Origin: Mageeibacillus sp. UBA5770
Lineage (GTDB): Bacteria > Bacillota_A > Clostridia > Saccharofermentanales > Saccharofermentanaceae
Assembly: GCA_002418705.1 (NCBI GenBank)
Contig: DIEQ01000029.1
Location: forward strand, 1 to 21,425
Direction of reading: 5' to 3'
Length of the DNA: 21,425 bases
Shown here: positions 7,638 to 14,526 of the stretch, piece after piece
Position numbering within the stretch: position 1 is the first letter of the stretch
Layout of the letters: each line of letters begins with the position of its first letter
Program-made: the position numbers and the translations under genes
Notes under the pieces: model-generated
Told to the model about the DNA's origin: nothing
The model's input: only the letters and a program-made list of their open reading frames with translations
Database searches by the model: none

Positions 7638-8375
7638 ATGGAAAACGCAGCTCCTGACATGGCTACAGAAAACAATATTACAGGGAATACAGTTAAACAT
7701 ACTGACAAACGTGAGCTGCTTCTGCTCGCAGACCGGCTGTCCAAAACACCGAATCTGGGCGGGGTTATTCAGGATGAGATGTCTGATCCCGACAAAATTC
7801 CGCTGCTTCTTGAAATTATGCGCACCGATCAGAGCCCGGTTAAGTATACCGCTGAAAAAGTCTTAAGGATGATCAGCGAACTAAATCCCGCGTTGGTTTA
7901 TCCGTACTTTGATGACATTGCGGTTATGCTTTACAGCGACAACAGTTTTCTGAAGTGGGGGGCAATTATCACGCTATCCAATTTAATCGCCATCGATACT
8001 GAAAAGAAATTTGACAAAATTTATGAAAAATATTTTTCTTTTATCCAGTCCGACTCCATGATATCGGCAGGTAATGTTATAAAGAATGCGTGGAAATTTG
8101 TACTTGCGAATCCTGATGCCGAAGGTGATATTACACGCAGGCTGCTGGCCACGTCAGATCACGTATACCTGAACAAAGGCAAGCCGTCAACCGAGTGTTC
8201 AAAAATTATAGCCGGCGGTGTCATCGACTGCTTTGATGAGTACTTCTTCCTCTCGGCGAATAAAGAAGAAATGATCGCATTTGCCGCAAGCCAGAGGAAT
8301 AACACAAGAAAGGCCGTGGCCAAAAAGGCAGCCGCCTTCATGAAAAAGCATCAGGGTATCCTGTCGACGTCATGA
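7638..8375 (+). CDS. Hypothetical HEAT/ARM-repeat-like protein
   Basis: This encodes 245 aa. I place the start at ATG 7638 because GGAGG sits 9 nt upstream; the in-frame start at 7611 has no such site. No enzyme motif is recognised. The middle is a run of amphipathic helices with HEAT-like spacing, e.g. SPVKYTAEKVLRMISEL, then WGAIITLSNLIAID, then GNVIKNAWKFVL, and it ends in a basic, Lys-rich helix (RKAVAKKAAAFMKK). Such alpha-solenoids usually bind other proteins; the partner is unknown. No signal peptide or membrane segment is seen. The 3' end overlaps the last 25 bp of the convergent DNA glycosylase gene. The HEAT call is from helix pattern alone. Confidence 0.65.
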   Translation: MENAAPDMATENNITGNTVKHTDKRELLLLADRLSKTPNLGGVIQDEMSDPDKIPLLLEIMRTDQSPVKYTAEKVLRMISELNPALVYPYFDDIAVMLYSDNSFLKWGAIITLSNLIAIDTEKKFDKIYEKYFSFIQSDSMISAGNVIKNAWKFVLANPDAEGDITRRLLATSDHVYLNKGKPSTECSKIIAGGVIDCFDEYFFLSANKEEMIAFAASQRNNTRKAVAKKAAAFMKKHQGILSTS

Positions 8376-9196
8376 CCGGAGCTCTGATATTCACAGCTTC
8401 TGGCATAGTAGAAAATAAACTGCTGTACGATCCCAAGGTAACCTTCATAGAGGCTTTTGGGGAAGGACCCTGCATATTCCGTATCGATAATCCGTTTGAT
8501 CCATACATCTTCCGGAAAGGCATTCGTGTGATGAAGCCCGAAAAGAAGGATACAGTTTGCCACTTTTTCTCCGATTCCGTAAAGACTTTTGAGAGCTGTC
8601 CTTGCCGTGTCTTCATCTGCATGGCGAAGATCAGCCAGCTGCAGCTGGCCGCCTGCGATGCTTTGCGCAGTCGATATGATGTATTTGTCGCGGTATCCCA
8701 GGGAACAGCAGCTCAAATGGCTGCATTCGAGCTCTGCAAGGCGTTCCGGGGAGGGGAAGCTAAAGTACGTTATCCCGCCGGCCTCCATTTTTGTTCCGTA
8801 ATTGAAGCATATCGTCTCAATCGCCGTCTTTATTGCGGGGATATTTTTTCGCTGTGAAATAATAAAACTGACAGTGACTTCCCAGGGATCCTGATTCAGA
8901 ATCCGCATACCCCAGCCATAGTCAACGGCAGACAAAAGGAATGGATCGGCAGGCGGGATCATGGTCCGGAGTGCTGTGTAATCGGATGACAGGTCAAAGT
9001 AGTCTGTCCAGATATCTTTAAAATCTTCCTCTGAACAGGAAAAAGTAAAACAGCCGCCGCCCAGATCTGCTATTTCAAGGTATTTACCCAAAGCGACGAC
9101 ACTGTATGTACCTTCCTTAAGGCGGTTCATACGAAAGCACTGACCGCTGTCAGCAATTTTTCGGGGATCAAAATCAGGTATATTCTTTGTTATCAT
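8351..9196 (-). CDS. ogg: OGG1-type 8-oxoguanine DNA glycosylase/AP lyase
   Basis: This encodes 281 aa. An OGG_N-like N-terminal domain (about 1-105; IADSGQCFRMN) is followed by a HhH-GPD domain. The motif FIISQRKNIP (111-120) matches the conserved helix of OGG1 and AlkA relatives. The helix-hairpin-helix LYGIGEKVANCILLFG (205-220) contains the catalytic Lys211, equivalent to human Lys249, which makes the enzyme bifunctional. The catalytic Asp230 follows in FPEDVWIKR. The enzyme removes 8-oxoguanine from DNA and cleaves the abasic strand, repairing oxidative damage. Only a weak AAAGG precedes the ATG. It is convergent with the HEAT-like gene, sharing 25 bp of coding sequence; both stop codons lie within the other gene's frame. 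Confidence 0.88.
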   Translation of the reverse strand: MITKNIPDFDPRKIADSGQCFRMNRLKEGTYSVVALGKYLEIADLGGGCFTFSCSEEDFKDIWTDYFDLSSDYTALRTMIPPADPFLLSAVDYGWGMRILNQDPWEVTVSFIISQRKNIPAIKTAIETICFNYGTKMEAGGITYFSFPSPERLAELECSHLSCCSLGYRDKYIISTAQSIAGGQLQLADLRHADEDTARTALKSLYGIGEKVANCILLFGLHHTNAFPEDVWIKRIIDTEYAGSFPKSLYEGYLGIVQQFIFYYARSCEYQSSGHDVDRIP

Positions 9197-9371
9197 GCGG
9201 TACCTTTGTGAATTTAAGTGCCTGTGATTTATGAATATATCTGTATTTTAACTCATTATTGTATGAGATCGCGATAATTAAGCAAATTCTTACTTGAATA
9301 TAGCCCCCACAGGCAACTATTTTTGATATTATGAATTCTAATTATTATCTGCGGGGATATGGTAAGAAGAT

Positions 9372-10514
9372 ATGATGACAATCGCATATGTGGAGATGAA
9401 TTTTTTTGCGCTGCTGATCTTGCTGCTCATATATATAAATATTCGCCGTTTTAAAGAGCTTTATCTGTTTGAACAGAAGCTTTTTCTGCTGCTTCTGGCT
9501 TCAAATGCCCTAATGCTTATCCTCGATTCCCTCATGTGGCTCGCGGACGGACGTCCCGGTGATATCGGCCTGACAGCGAATACGGTTGTTACATCCCTAT
9601 ATTTTCTGGCTCACCCGATTCCGTGTCTGGTGTGGACTCTGTATGCCAACTACATGGTTTACCGTGATGAGAGATCACTCAAGAAATTGCTGATACCACT
9701 CCTGCTTCCCGTGATTATAAATACAGTGCTGGTAGTCATGAGCGGCGTTGATGGAAGGGTCTTTTTCTTCGATGAAAATAACGTCTATCACAGGGGGCCC
9801 CTGTTCATATTTGTCGTGATTCTTTACTTCTCATATCTGGCATACACCTTTGTATTTATCCTTATCAAGCACCGACGAGTAGTCGGCGGACACTATGTGC
9901 CCCTTCTTGTTTTTTTGATAGCACCTGCTATCGGCGGTGTTATCCAGGTTATGTTCTATGGTCTGTCGCTGATATGGAGCAGTATGATGATCTCGATTCT
10001 GATTGTTTTCATTAATACGCAGAACGGACTCCTGTATGTTGATTACCTGACCGGCCTTTTTAACAGGCGGCAGCTTGATTTTTTTCTGCAGGAGAGAATC
10101 AGCAAAGGACCAAGGCACACGGTGCTGATCGGCCTTATGATTGACCTGGATTCATTCAAGGAAATCAACGATAAGTTTGGTCATGCAGCCGGGGATAAGG
10201 CTTTGATTGATACCGGGAAAACGCTCAGGATGAGTTTTGGTAAAAATGACCTGATCTGCCGGTATGGCGGTGATGAGTTCGTCGTTATTTCCGAGATGGA
10301 CAGCGAGACGGCATTCTATGATGCCATGGCTGTGATGGATTGCCACGCATCCCAGATGAAGCAAAAGGAGAACAATCCGTACTCCATTCGTTTCAGCAGA
10401 GGATATGCCGTTTACGACTGGAATTCAAATATGTCGGCTCAGGCCTTCCTGAAGAGTATTGATGATCTGATGTACGAAGACAAGAACCGGATGAGGCAGG
10501 AATTCATATCATAA
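9372..10514 (+). CDS. Multi-pass membrane diguanylate cyclase (GGDEF)
   Basis: This encodes 380 aa. The N-terminal half (about 8-215) holds about seven hydrophobic segments (near 10-24, 37-55, 71-95, 106-124, 143-165, 176-197 and 199-216), an uncharacterised membrane sensor resembling the 7TM input domains of histidine kinases and GGDEF proteins. The GGDEF domain (about 220-375) starts at DYLTGLFNRR and keeps DLDSFKEINDKFGHAAGD and an intact YGGDEF at 298-303, so it should make c-di-GMP from GTP. The product-inhibition site (RxxD, five residues before GGDEF) is absent: GKND stands in that place. No clear promoter was found in the 175 bp upstream, and the ribosome-binding site (GGTAAGAAG) is modest. 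Its stop codon overlaps the T tract of the terminator of the convergent peptidoglycan hydrolase gene. Confidence 0.9.
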   Translation: MMTIAYVEMNFFALLILLLIYINIRRFKELYLFEQKLFLLLLASNALMLILDSLMWLADGRPGDIGLTANTVVTSLYFLAHPIPCLVWTLYANYMVYRDERSLKKLLIPLLLPVIINTVLVVMSGVDGRVFFFDENNVYHRGPLFIFVVILYFSYLAYTFVFILIKHRRVVGGHYVPLLVFLIAPAIGGVIQVMFYGLSLIWSSMMISILIVFINTQNGLLYVDYLTGLFNRRQLDFFLQERISKGPRHTVLIGLMIDLDSFKEINDKFGHAAGDKALIDTGKTLRMSFGKNDLICRYGGDEFVVISEMDSETAFYDAMAVMDCHASQMKQKENNPYSIRFSRGYAVYDWNSNMSAQAFLKSIDDLMYEDKNRMRQEFIS

Positions 10515-10540
10515 AAAGCAGCCCCATAATATGAGGCTGC
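10513..10540 (-). terminator. Rho-independent terminator of the NlpC/P60 gene
   Basis: Read on the minus strand, GCAGCC (10540-10535) pairs with GGCTGC (10523-10518), extended inside by CAT/ATG. TTTTT follows at once (10517-10513). The T run overlaps the TAA stop of the convergent diguanylate cyclase gene. The same hairpin on the plus strand lacks a T run. Confidence 0.75.
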
Positions 10541-10591
10541 CTGAGTCTGTGTCATTGTCATGACTGTATACCGTAAGAATAGAAAATCGAT

Positions 10592-11740
10592 TTACCAGGG
10601 CCTGCGCGCTGAAACGAAATTGTTCTGCCAGAAATTGGTGAAGCAGGAACGCTTTACCACCTGGCCGTTCGATGAAGATGCGTCAATCATCATACCGTCA
10701 CCAATATAGATACCTGTATGGCCGACTCTTTCACCGTTTGTGCTGAAAAAGAGGACGTCGCCCGCTTCAAGATTATTCATGGATGTAATCTTCTCCCAGT
10801 CGTCAACCTGAGAATATCCGGCTGCGTTATAGCGGCCGCGTGAGGAACCGGCCTGCTTGAGGCAGTAATATACAAGTCCTGAACAGTCAAATGAGTCGGG
10901 GCCGACATTTCCGAAAATATAAGGTTCGCCGAGCTGGTTCTCCGCAACTTCGAGGAAGGTGCCAATACTGGCCCTGCGGACCTTTTCGAGTACCTTCGTT
11001 TCACTTTCCACTGCATTGGGTGAATAGATAAGGGCCAGGGTCTGCTCGCCGGTCTTGCCGTCTACGGACAGCCCGTTGCGTTCCTGGAAGTCGGTAATGG
11101 CCGATACTGTCTCTGTGCCGTAGTAACCGGTCGCCTTATCGAGATACCCAAGGTCAATCAGCTGCCTTTGAAGGCTGTCAACATCTGATCCGATTGTACC
11201 TTTAAGAAGCGTGTATTTTTTGGCGCTGTCAGAATAAAGAAGATCAAGTGTTGCCGGTCCTGCGATACCGTCCTGTGTCAGCTCATGCTGGCGCTGGAAA
11301 AGTTCAACAGCATATTTGGTTGCGGGACCGTAGAGTCTGGTTGACTCGTCGAGGTCGAGATAGTTGAGGTCCATCAGGCGCTCCTGAAGATCCTGGACCC
11401 GATCGTTCTCATCACCTTTTTGGAGTGTTGGATCAGGGGTAGGTGTAGGAGTGGGTGTTGGTTCAGGAGTGGGTGTCGGTGCAGGCGTGCTTACCGCCGC
11501 ATCTGCAGGCAAAGTATTCTGTGCAGTGGCTGTTGCCAGCGATGTCGCGTTATTCTGCTGTGCTGCCGACGATATATGCATGGTAAACGAGACAGCGACG
11601 ATCACCACAGTAACTGCTGCTGCGATGGATCCGAATATAAAAAGAGGGTTCTTATTCTTATGACGTAAAAAAGCATCAAAGGGTCGGACTGAACCTTCTT
11701 CGTGCCGGTCGTTCAAAAAATCCTGTATTTGTTTTTTCAT
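10592..11740 (-). CDS. Membrane-anchored peptidoglycan hydrolase: two PG-binding domains and NlpC/P60
   Basis: This encodes 382 aa from ATG 11740, chosen because GGAGAAGG stands just upstream; an in-frame start 11 codons earlier has none. The order is a cytoplasmic tail (1-31), one transmembrane segment (about 32-55), a linker rich in TP repeats (85-105), two PG_binding_1 modules (about 108-170 and 180-240) and an NlpC/P60 peptidase domain (about 258-382). The catalytic Cys286 is in DCSGLVYY and His341 in VGHTGIYIGDG. The third catalytic position, usually His in 'IHA', reads IDASS here (Asp353), as seen in some relatives. It should cleave stem peptides of peptidoglycan outside the membrane. 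It is a single-gene unit with its own terminator. Confidence 0.88.
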   Translation of the reverse strand: MKKQIQDFLNDRHEEGSVRPFDAFLRHKNKNPLFIFGSIAAAVTVVIVAVSFTMHISSAAQQNNATSLATATAQNTLPADAAVSTPAPTPTPEPTPTPTPTPDPTLQKGDENDRVQDLQERLMDLNYLDLDESTRLYGPATKYAVELFQRQHELTQDGIAGPATLDLLYSDSAKKYTLLKGTIGSDVDSLQRQLIDLGYLDKATGYYGTETVSAITDFQERNGLSVDGKTGEQTLALIYSPNAVESETKVLEKVRRASIGTFLEVAENQLGEPYIFGNVGPDSFDCSGLVYYCLKQAGSSRGRYNAAGYSQVDDWEKITSMNNLEAGDVLFFSTNGERVGHTGIYIGDGMMIDASSSNGQVVKRSCFTNFWQNNFVSARRPW

Positions 11741-11777
11741 TAAGCCTTCTCCACTATTTATTATTAGCCTCATTAAT

Positions 11778-11811
11778 TTTATACGGAGGTATGGTATAAA
11801 TACAATACCTC
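11778..11811 (-). promoter_or_regulatory. Putative promoter with overlapping operator-like inverted repeat, NlpC/P60 gene
   Basis: On the minus strand a -10-like TATAAA (11783-11778) stands 16 bp from a weak TTGTAT (11805-11800). Overlapping the spacer and -35 is a perfect inverted repeat, GAGGTAT (11786-11792) and ATACCTC (11805-11811), spaced by 12 bp, with a nested GGTAT/ATACC pair. The size and symmetry fit a dimeric regulator's operator, but no regulator gene is nearby. Confidence 0.35.
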
Positions 11812-11903
11812 AAGCAGAGATGTCACAAACAGTACATATAAGTTTAATCAGGCGTCTTTAAAATCGTATTTTTACATACAATTGTGAAGATAAGATGTAG
11901 ATT

Positions 11904-12003
11904 AAGGCTCGACAAAAGCGGTAAAAACCGCATTGCTGTGAGGCGACAACATGCAGGACAGGTCGGGAATCGAATAAACCGGGGGAATTACGGCTCCTTT
12001 TTT
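11904..12003 (+). ncRNA. Possible structured RNA upstream of ndk
   Basis: This gene-free stretch between the divergent NlpC/P60 and ndk genes holds several pairings: CTCGAC (11908-11913) with GTCGGG (11962-11967), a clean hairpin GCGGT-AAAA-ACCGC (11918-11931), and a short GGGG/CTCC stem followed by six T (11998-12003) that could be a terminator or attenuator. It matches none of the riboswitch, SRP, 6S or T-box consensus sequences I can recall. A TATAAT follows at 12006-12011 and might be a separate ndk promoter, though no -35 is evident. The rest of the 344-bp gap holds only the operator-like repeat listed separately. Confidence 0.3.
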
Positions 12004-12084
12004 GATATAATTATCGGATTAAAGGATCAGGATTAAGCGCCCGGGAACAATGCCGGCACATCTAATGTATTGCAGGAGGATGCC

Positions 12085-12552
12085 ATGTATTACAGCTTTA
12101 TTTTTCTGAAACCGGAAGCTCTGGAAAGACAGCTTGTTGCCTGTGTGCTTGAACGCCTCTTGTCGCTCGCTATCAAAATCGAGATATTCGACTATGTATA
12201 TGTTACCGAAGACCTTATCGATCAGCACTATTGGGAGAGTATTGAGAAATACGGTGAGATATTCAGGGAGAAGGCTCGCCGGTCATTCGCCGGCAAATGT
12301 ATTATCCCGGTCATTGTAAGCAGCGGAAACAGTCAGGTTATCTCTGAAATCCGTACACTTGTCGGCGCTACTGATCCTTCTGTTGCGGCGCCGGGGACGA
12401 TTCGGGCTGACCTGGGCATGGATACGATCGAAAAGGCTATGGCAGAGGGCCGCTGCTGTGAAAACATCATTCATGCCAGCGACAGCCGGGAATCGTATCT
12501 GTATGAATCTCAGCTATGGTTCGGAAAAGAAACCGCATCGAAATACATATAA
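12085..12552 (+). CDS. ndk: Nucleoside diphosphate kinase
   Basis: This encodes 155 aa from ATG 12085, which has a perfect AGGAGG 5 nt upstream; an in-frame TTG at 12070 would swallow that site. It transfers the gamma-phosphate from ATP to other NDPs through a phosphohistidine. The catalytic His130 sits in NIIHASDS, with Lys9 in FLKPEA, Arg90/Thr96 in IRTLVGATDP and Arg107 in PGTIRADL. About ten extra residues lie between PGTIR and NIIH (TIEKAMAEGR region), as in some clostridial and archaeal members, and the SGP strand reads AGKCIIPVIV, so the protein is divergent but keeps the active site. It is cytoplasmic. No gene is close upstream in the same direction, so it begins its own unit. Confidence 0.87.
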   Translation: MYYSFIFLKPEALERQLVACVLERLLSLAIKIEIFDYVYVTEDLIDQHYWESIEKYGEIFREKARRSFAGKCIIPVIVSSGNSQVISEIRTLVGATDPSVAAPGTIRADLGMDTIEKAMAEGRCCENIIHASDSRESYLYESQLWFGKETASKYI

Positions 12553-12591
12553 ATAATCCTATGCGCAACATGTACCGTTAACTTACTTTGT

Positions 12592-12620
12592 TTGATATTT
12601 ATTCCTTTTAGGTATAAAAT
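12592..12620 (+). promoter_or_regulatory. Sigma-A-like promoter for the PAS-GGDEF gene
   Basis: TTGATA (12592-12597; 5 of 6) and TAAAAT (12615-12620; 5 of 6) are spaced by the ideal 17 bp. This makes the upstream in-frame TTG (12592) an unlikely start codon, because it lies within the -35 box, and supports a start at 12685 with a leader of about 58 nt. Confidence 0.6.
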
Positions 12621-12684
12621 AATCATACAAAATATCTCGTTGGCGCTGACAATGACAATGTCATTTTCGTCCGGGGTAAGTAAT

Positions 12685-14499
12685 ATGGACAGTAATCTGA
12701 ATACCGCTTCACTGGAATTTCTCCGCGTAATTGAGGATGCACCGACTCCGATCCTTTTATATGATGAAGACGGGGAAATTGTCATAATCAGCAAGGTTCT
12801 TACAGATATAACCGGGTATGAGATTTCGGAGATACCCACTATGCAGGTGTTTATCAATAAGACATGCATAGATGGGAAGCAGCAGGCTGCGGAGAGCATT
12901 GAATCCCTTTTTTCGTCCGGACAGAAGAATATTTCACGGAATTTCCCCATCTGCACGAAAGACGGGCGCAAACTGACATGGGATTTCTATCCTTCCTATG
13001 TCGGGCAATTGAATAATGGACGTAAACTCAGAATCAGTATAGCCATAGATGTCACCTTGAGGAACAAACTCGAAAACGAGTTGCTGCATGAAAGAAATCT
13101 TCTCGAAACCACGCTGGTTTCGGTGGCTGACGGTGTCATTACCACTGATAGGACGGGAAGCATAGTCCTTATGAATAAGGCTGCGGAAATCCTTACCGGA
13201 TGGACCTGGAAAGAAGCGGAAAGCAAGCCTGTTAACGAAGTTTTCCATATTGTAGATGAGAAAACGGAAGCGCCCGTGAATGACATCGTAACGGAAATTC
13301 TTAAGACCGGCAAAATTAATGAAGTCGGCAACCATATCCTCCTGCTTTCCAAAGAGGGCACGAAAAGACCTGTCGAAAAAAGCGCAGCTCCGATTAAGCT
13401 GGATAACGGTGAAATAGCCGGTGTGGTAATTGTTTTCAGGGACATCTCCGTGCAGCTTCAGAAAGAAAAAGAAATCGAATTTCTAAGTTATCATGATCAG
13501 CTTACCGGCTTATATAACCGCCGGTTCTATGAAGAAGAGATGAACCGGCTTGATACCGAAAGAAACTACCCGATTGCACTTATTATGGCCGATGCCAACG
13601 GTCTTAAGCTGACCAATGATGCCTTCGGACATATCGAGGGCGACCAGCTCTTAGTGCGCCTGGCGCAGACACTGCGAAAGGAATGCCGTTCGGATGATAT
13701 TGTCGCCAGAATCGGCGGTGATGAATTTATTATTCTGCTTCCCAGAACAAGTGAAGAGAAAGCAAAGCTGCTGATCGACCGCATAAACAAATCCATTGCA
13801 GAACAGAAGCCGAGTCAAATTCCACTGTCTGTTTCACTGGGCATGGCTGTCAAGACTGATGAAGCAGAGAGCCTCAATATTGTGTTTAAGCGGGCAGAAG
13901 ATGAAATGTACCGGAATAAACTTTCCGAGAGTTCAAGAATGAAGGCTCAGACAATCAACCTGATTATGAATTCCCTTTTCGAAAAGAATAAGGAAGCTAT
14001 GGAACATTACAGACGCGTCAGCGAACTCTGTGAAGAGCTTGCCCTGGAGCTGCATTTCGAAAAGGAAGAGGTAGAGCAGATCAAGACTGCGGGGCTTATG
14101 TATGACATCGGAAAAATTGGAATTGACGAAAGAATTCTGAATAAGCCGCGAAAGCTCACGGAAAGTGAATGGCACGAAGTCATGAAACATCCGGAAATCG
14201 GATACCGCATCCTGTGTTCCGTCAAAGAATTCTCGGAAATTGCCGATTATGTCCTCCAGCATCAGGAACGGTGGGACGGAAAGGGATATCCGAAAGGTCT
14301 CCGCGGAAAAGAGATCTCCATACAGGCGAGAATTATCGGGCTTGCTGCAGCATATGTTGCCATGACATCACAAAGAGGATACAGTGAACTGTATAATGAA
14401 GATAAGGCAGCACATGAAATTAAAGAATATGCGGGCCGGCAGTTTGATCCTGATATTGCAAAGGTGTTTGTTGAGAAGGTTCTCGGCAAACGCTGGTAA
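12685..14499 (+). CDS. PAS-PAS-GGDEF protein with degenerate HD-GYP domain
   Basis: This encodes 604 aa from ATG 12685 (GGGG at 8 nt; upstream starts rejected because of the promoter). There is no membrane segment. Two PAS domains (about 8-125 and 135-258; the second ends in VFRDIS) lead into a GGDEF domain (about 262-420) with ADANGLK and IGGDEF (343-348), predicted active, and an inhibitory RxxD site (Arg335-Asp338) exactly five residues before it. The C-terminal part (about 430-604) aligns with HD-GYP phosphodiesterases and keeps DGKGYP, ILNKP, KHPEIGY and TSQRGY. However, the HD pair is Tyr473-Asp474, the usual HHE reads HQE (Gln527), and ADxxDAM reads AAAYVAM (Ala555, Val558). Several iron ligands are thus lost and it is probably not a phosphodiesterase. 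It likely makes c-di-GMP under PAS control. The peptidase gene follows after 27 bp. Confidence 0.9.
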   Translation: MDSNLNTASLEFLRVIEDAPTPILLYDEDGEIVIISKVLTDITGYEISEIPTMQVFINKTCIDGKQQAAESIESLFSSGQKNISRNFPICTKDGRKLTWDFYPSYVGQLNNGRKLRISIAIDVTLRNKLENELLHERNLLETTLVSVADGVITTDRTGSIVLMNKAAEILTGWTWKEAESKPVNEVFHIVDEKTEAPVNDIVTEILKTGKINEVGNHILLLSKEGTKRPVEKSAAPIKLDNGEIAGVVIVFRDISVQLQKEKEIEFLSYHDQLTGLYNRRFYEEEMNRLDTERNYPIALIMADANGLKLTNDAFGHIEGDQLLVRLAQTLRKECRSDDIVARIGGDEFIILLPRTSEEKAKLLIDRINKSIAEQKPSQIPLSVSLGMAVKTDEAESLNIVFKRAEDEMYRNKLSESSRMKAQTINLIMNSLFEKNKEAMEHYRRVSELCEELALELHFEKEEVEQIKTAGLMYDIGKIGIDERILNKPRKLTESEWHEVMKHPEIGYRILCSVKEFSEIADYVLQHQERWDGKGYPKGLRGKEISIQARIIGLAAAYVAMTSQRGYSELYNEDKAAHEIKEYAGRQFDPDIAKVFVEKVLGKRW

Positions 14500-14526
14500 A
14501 TCGAATATACGAACAGCGGAGGAAAT

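Noticed and set aside
11960..11980. tRNA-like T-arm (GGGAATCGAATAAACC)
   Set aside because: It lacks the GTTCRA core, and no acceptor, D or anticodon arms can be formed around it.
11932..12000. Resemblance to a ZTP (pfl) riboswitch: TGTGAGGCGAC and ACCGGGGGA segments
   Set aside because: The defining CCGCCTGGGC segment is missing and the first segment matches only in part, so I do not call a known riboswitch.
12592..12684. Upstream extension of the PAS-GGDEF protein from TTG 12592
   Set aside because: That codon overlaps a near-consensus -35 box with a matching -10 at 17 bp, and the extension has no ribosome-binding site.
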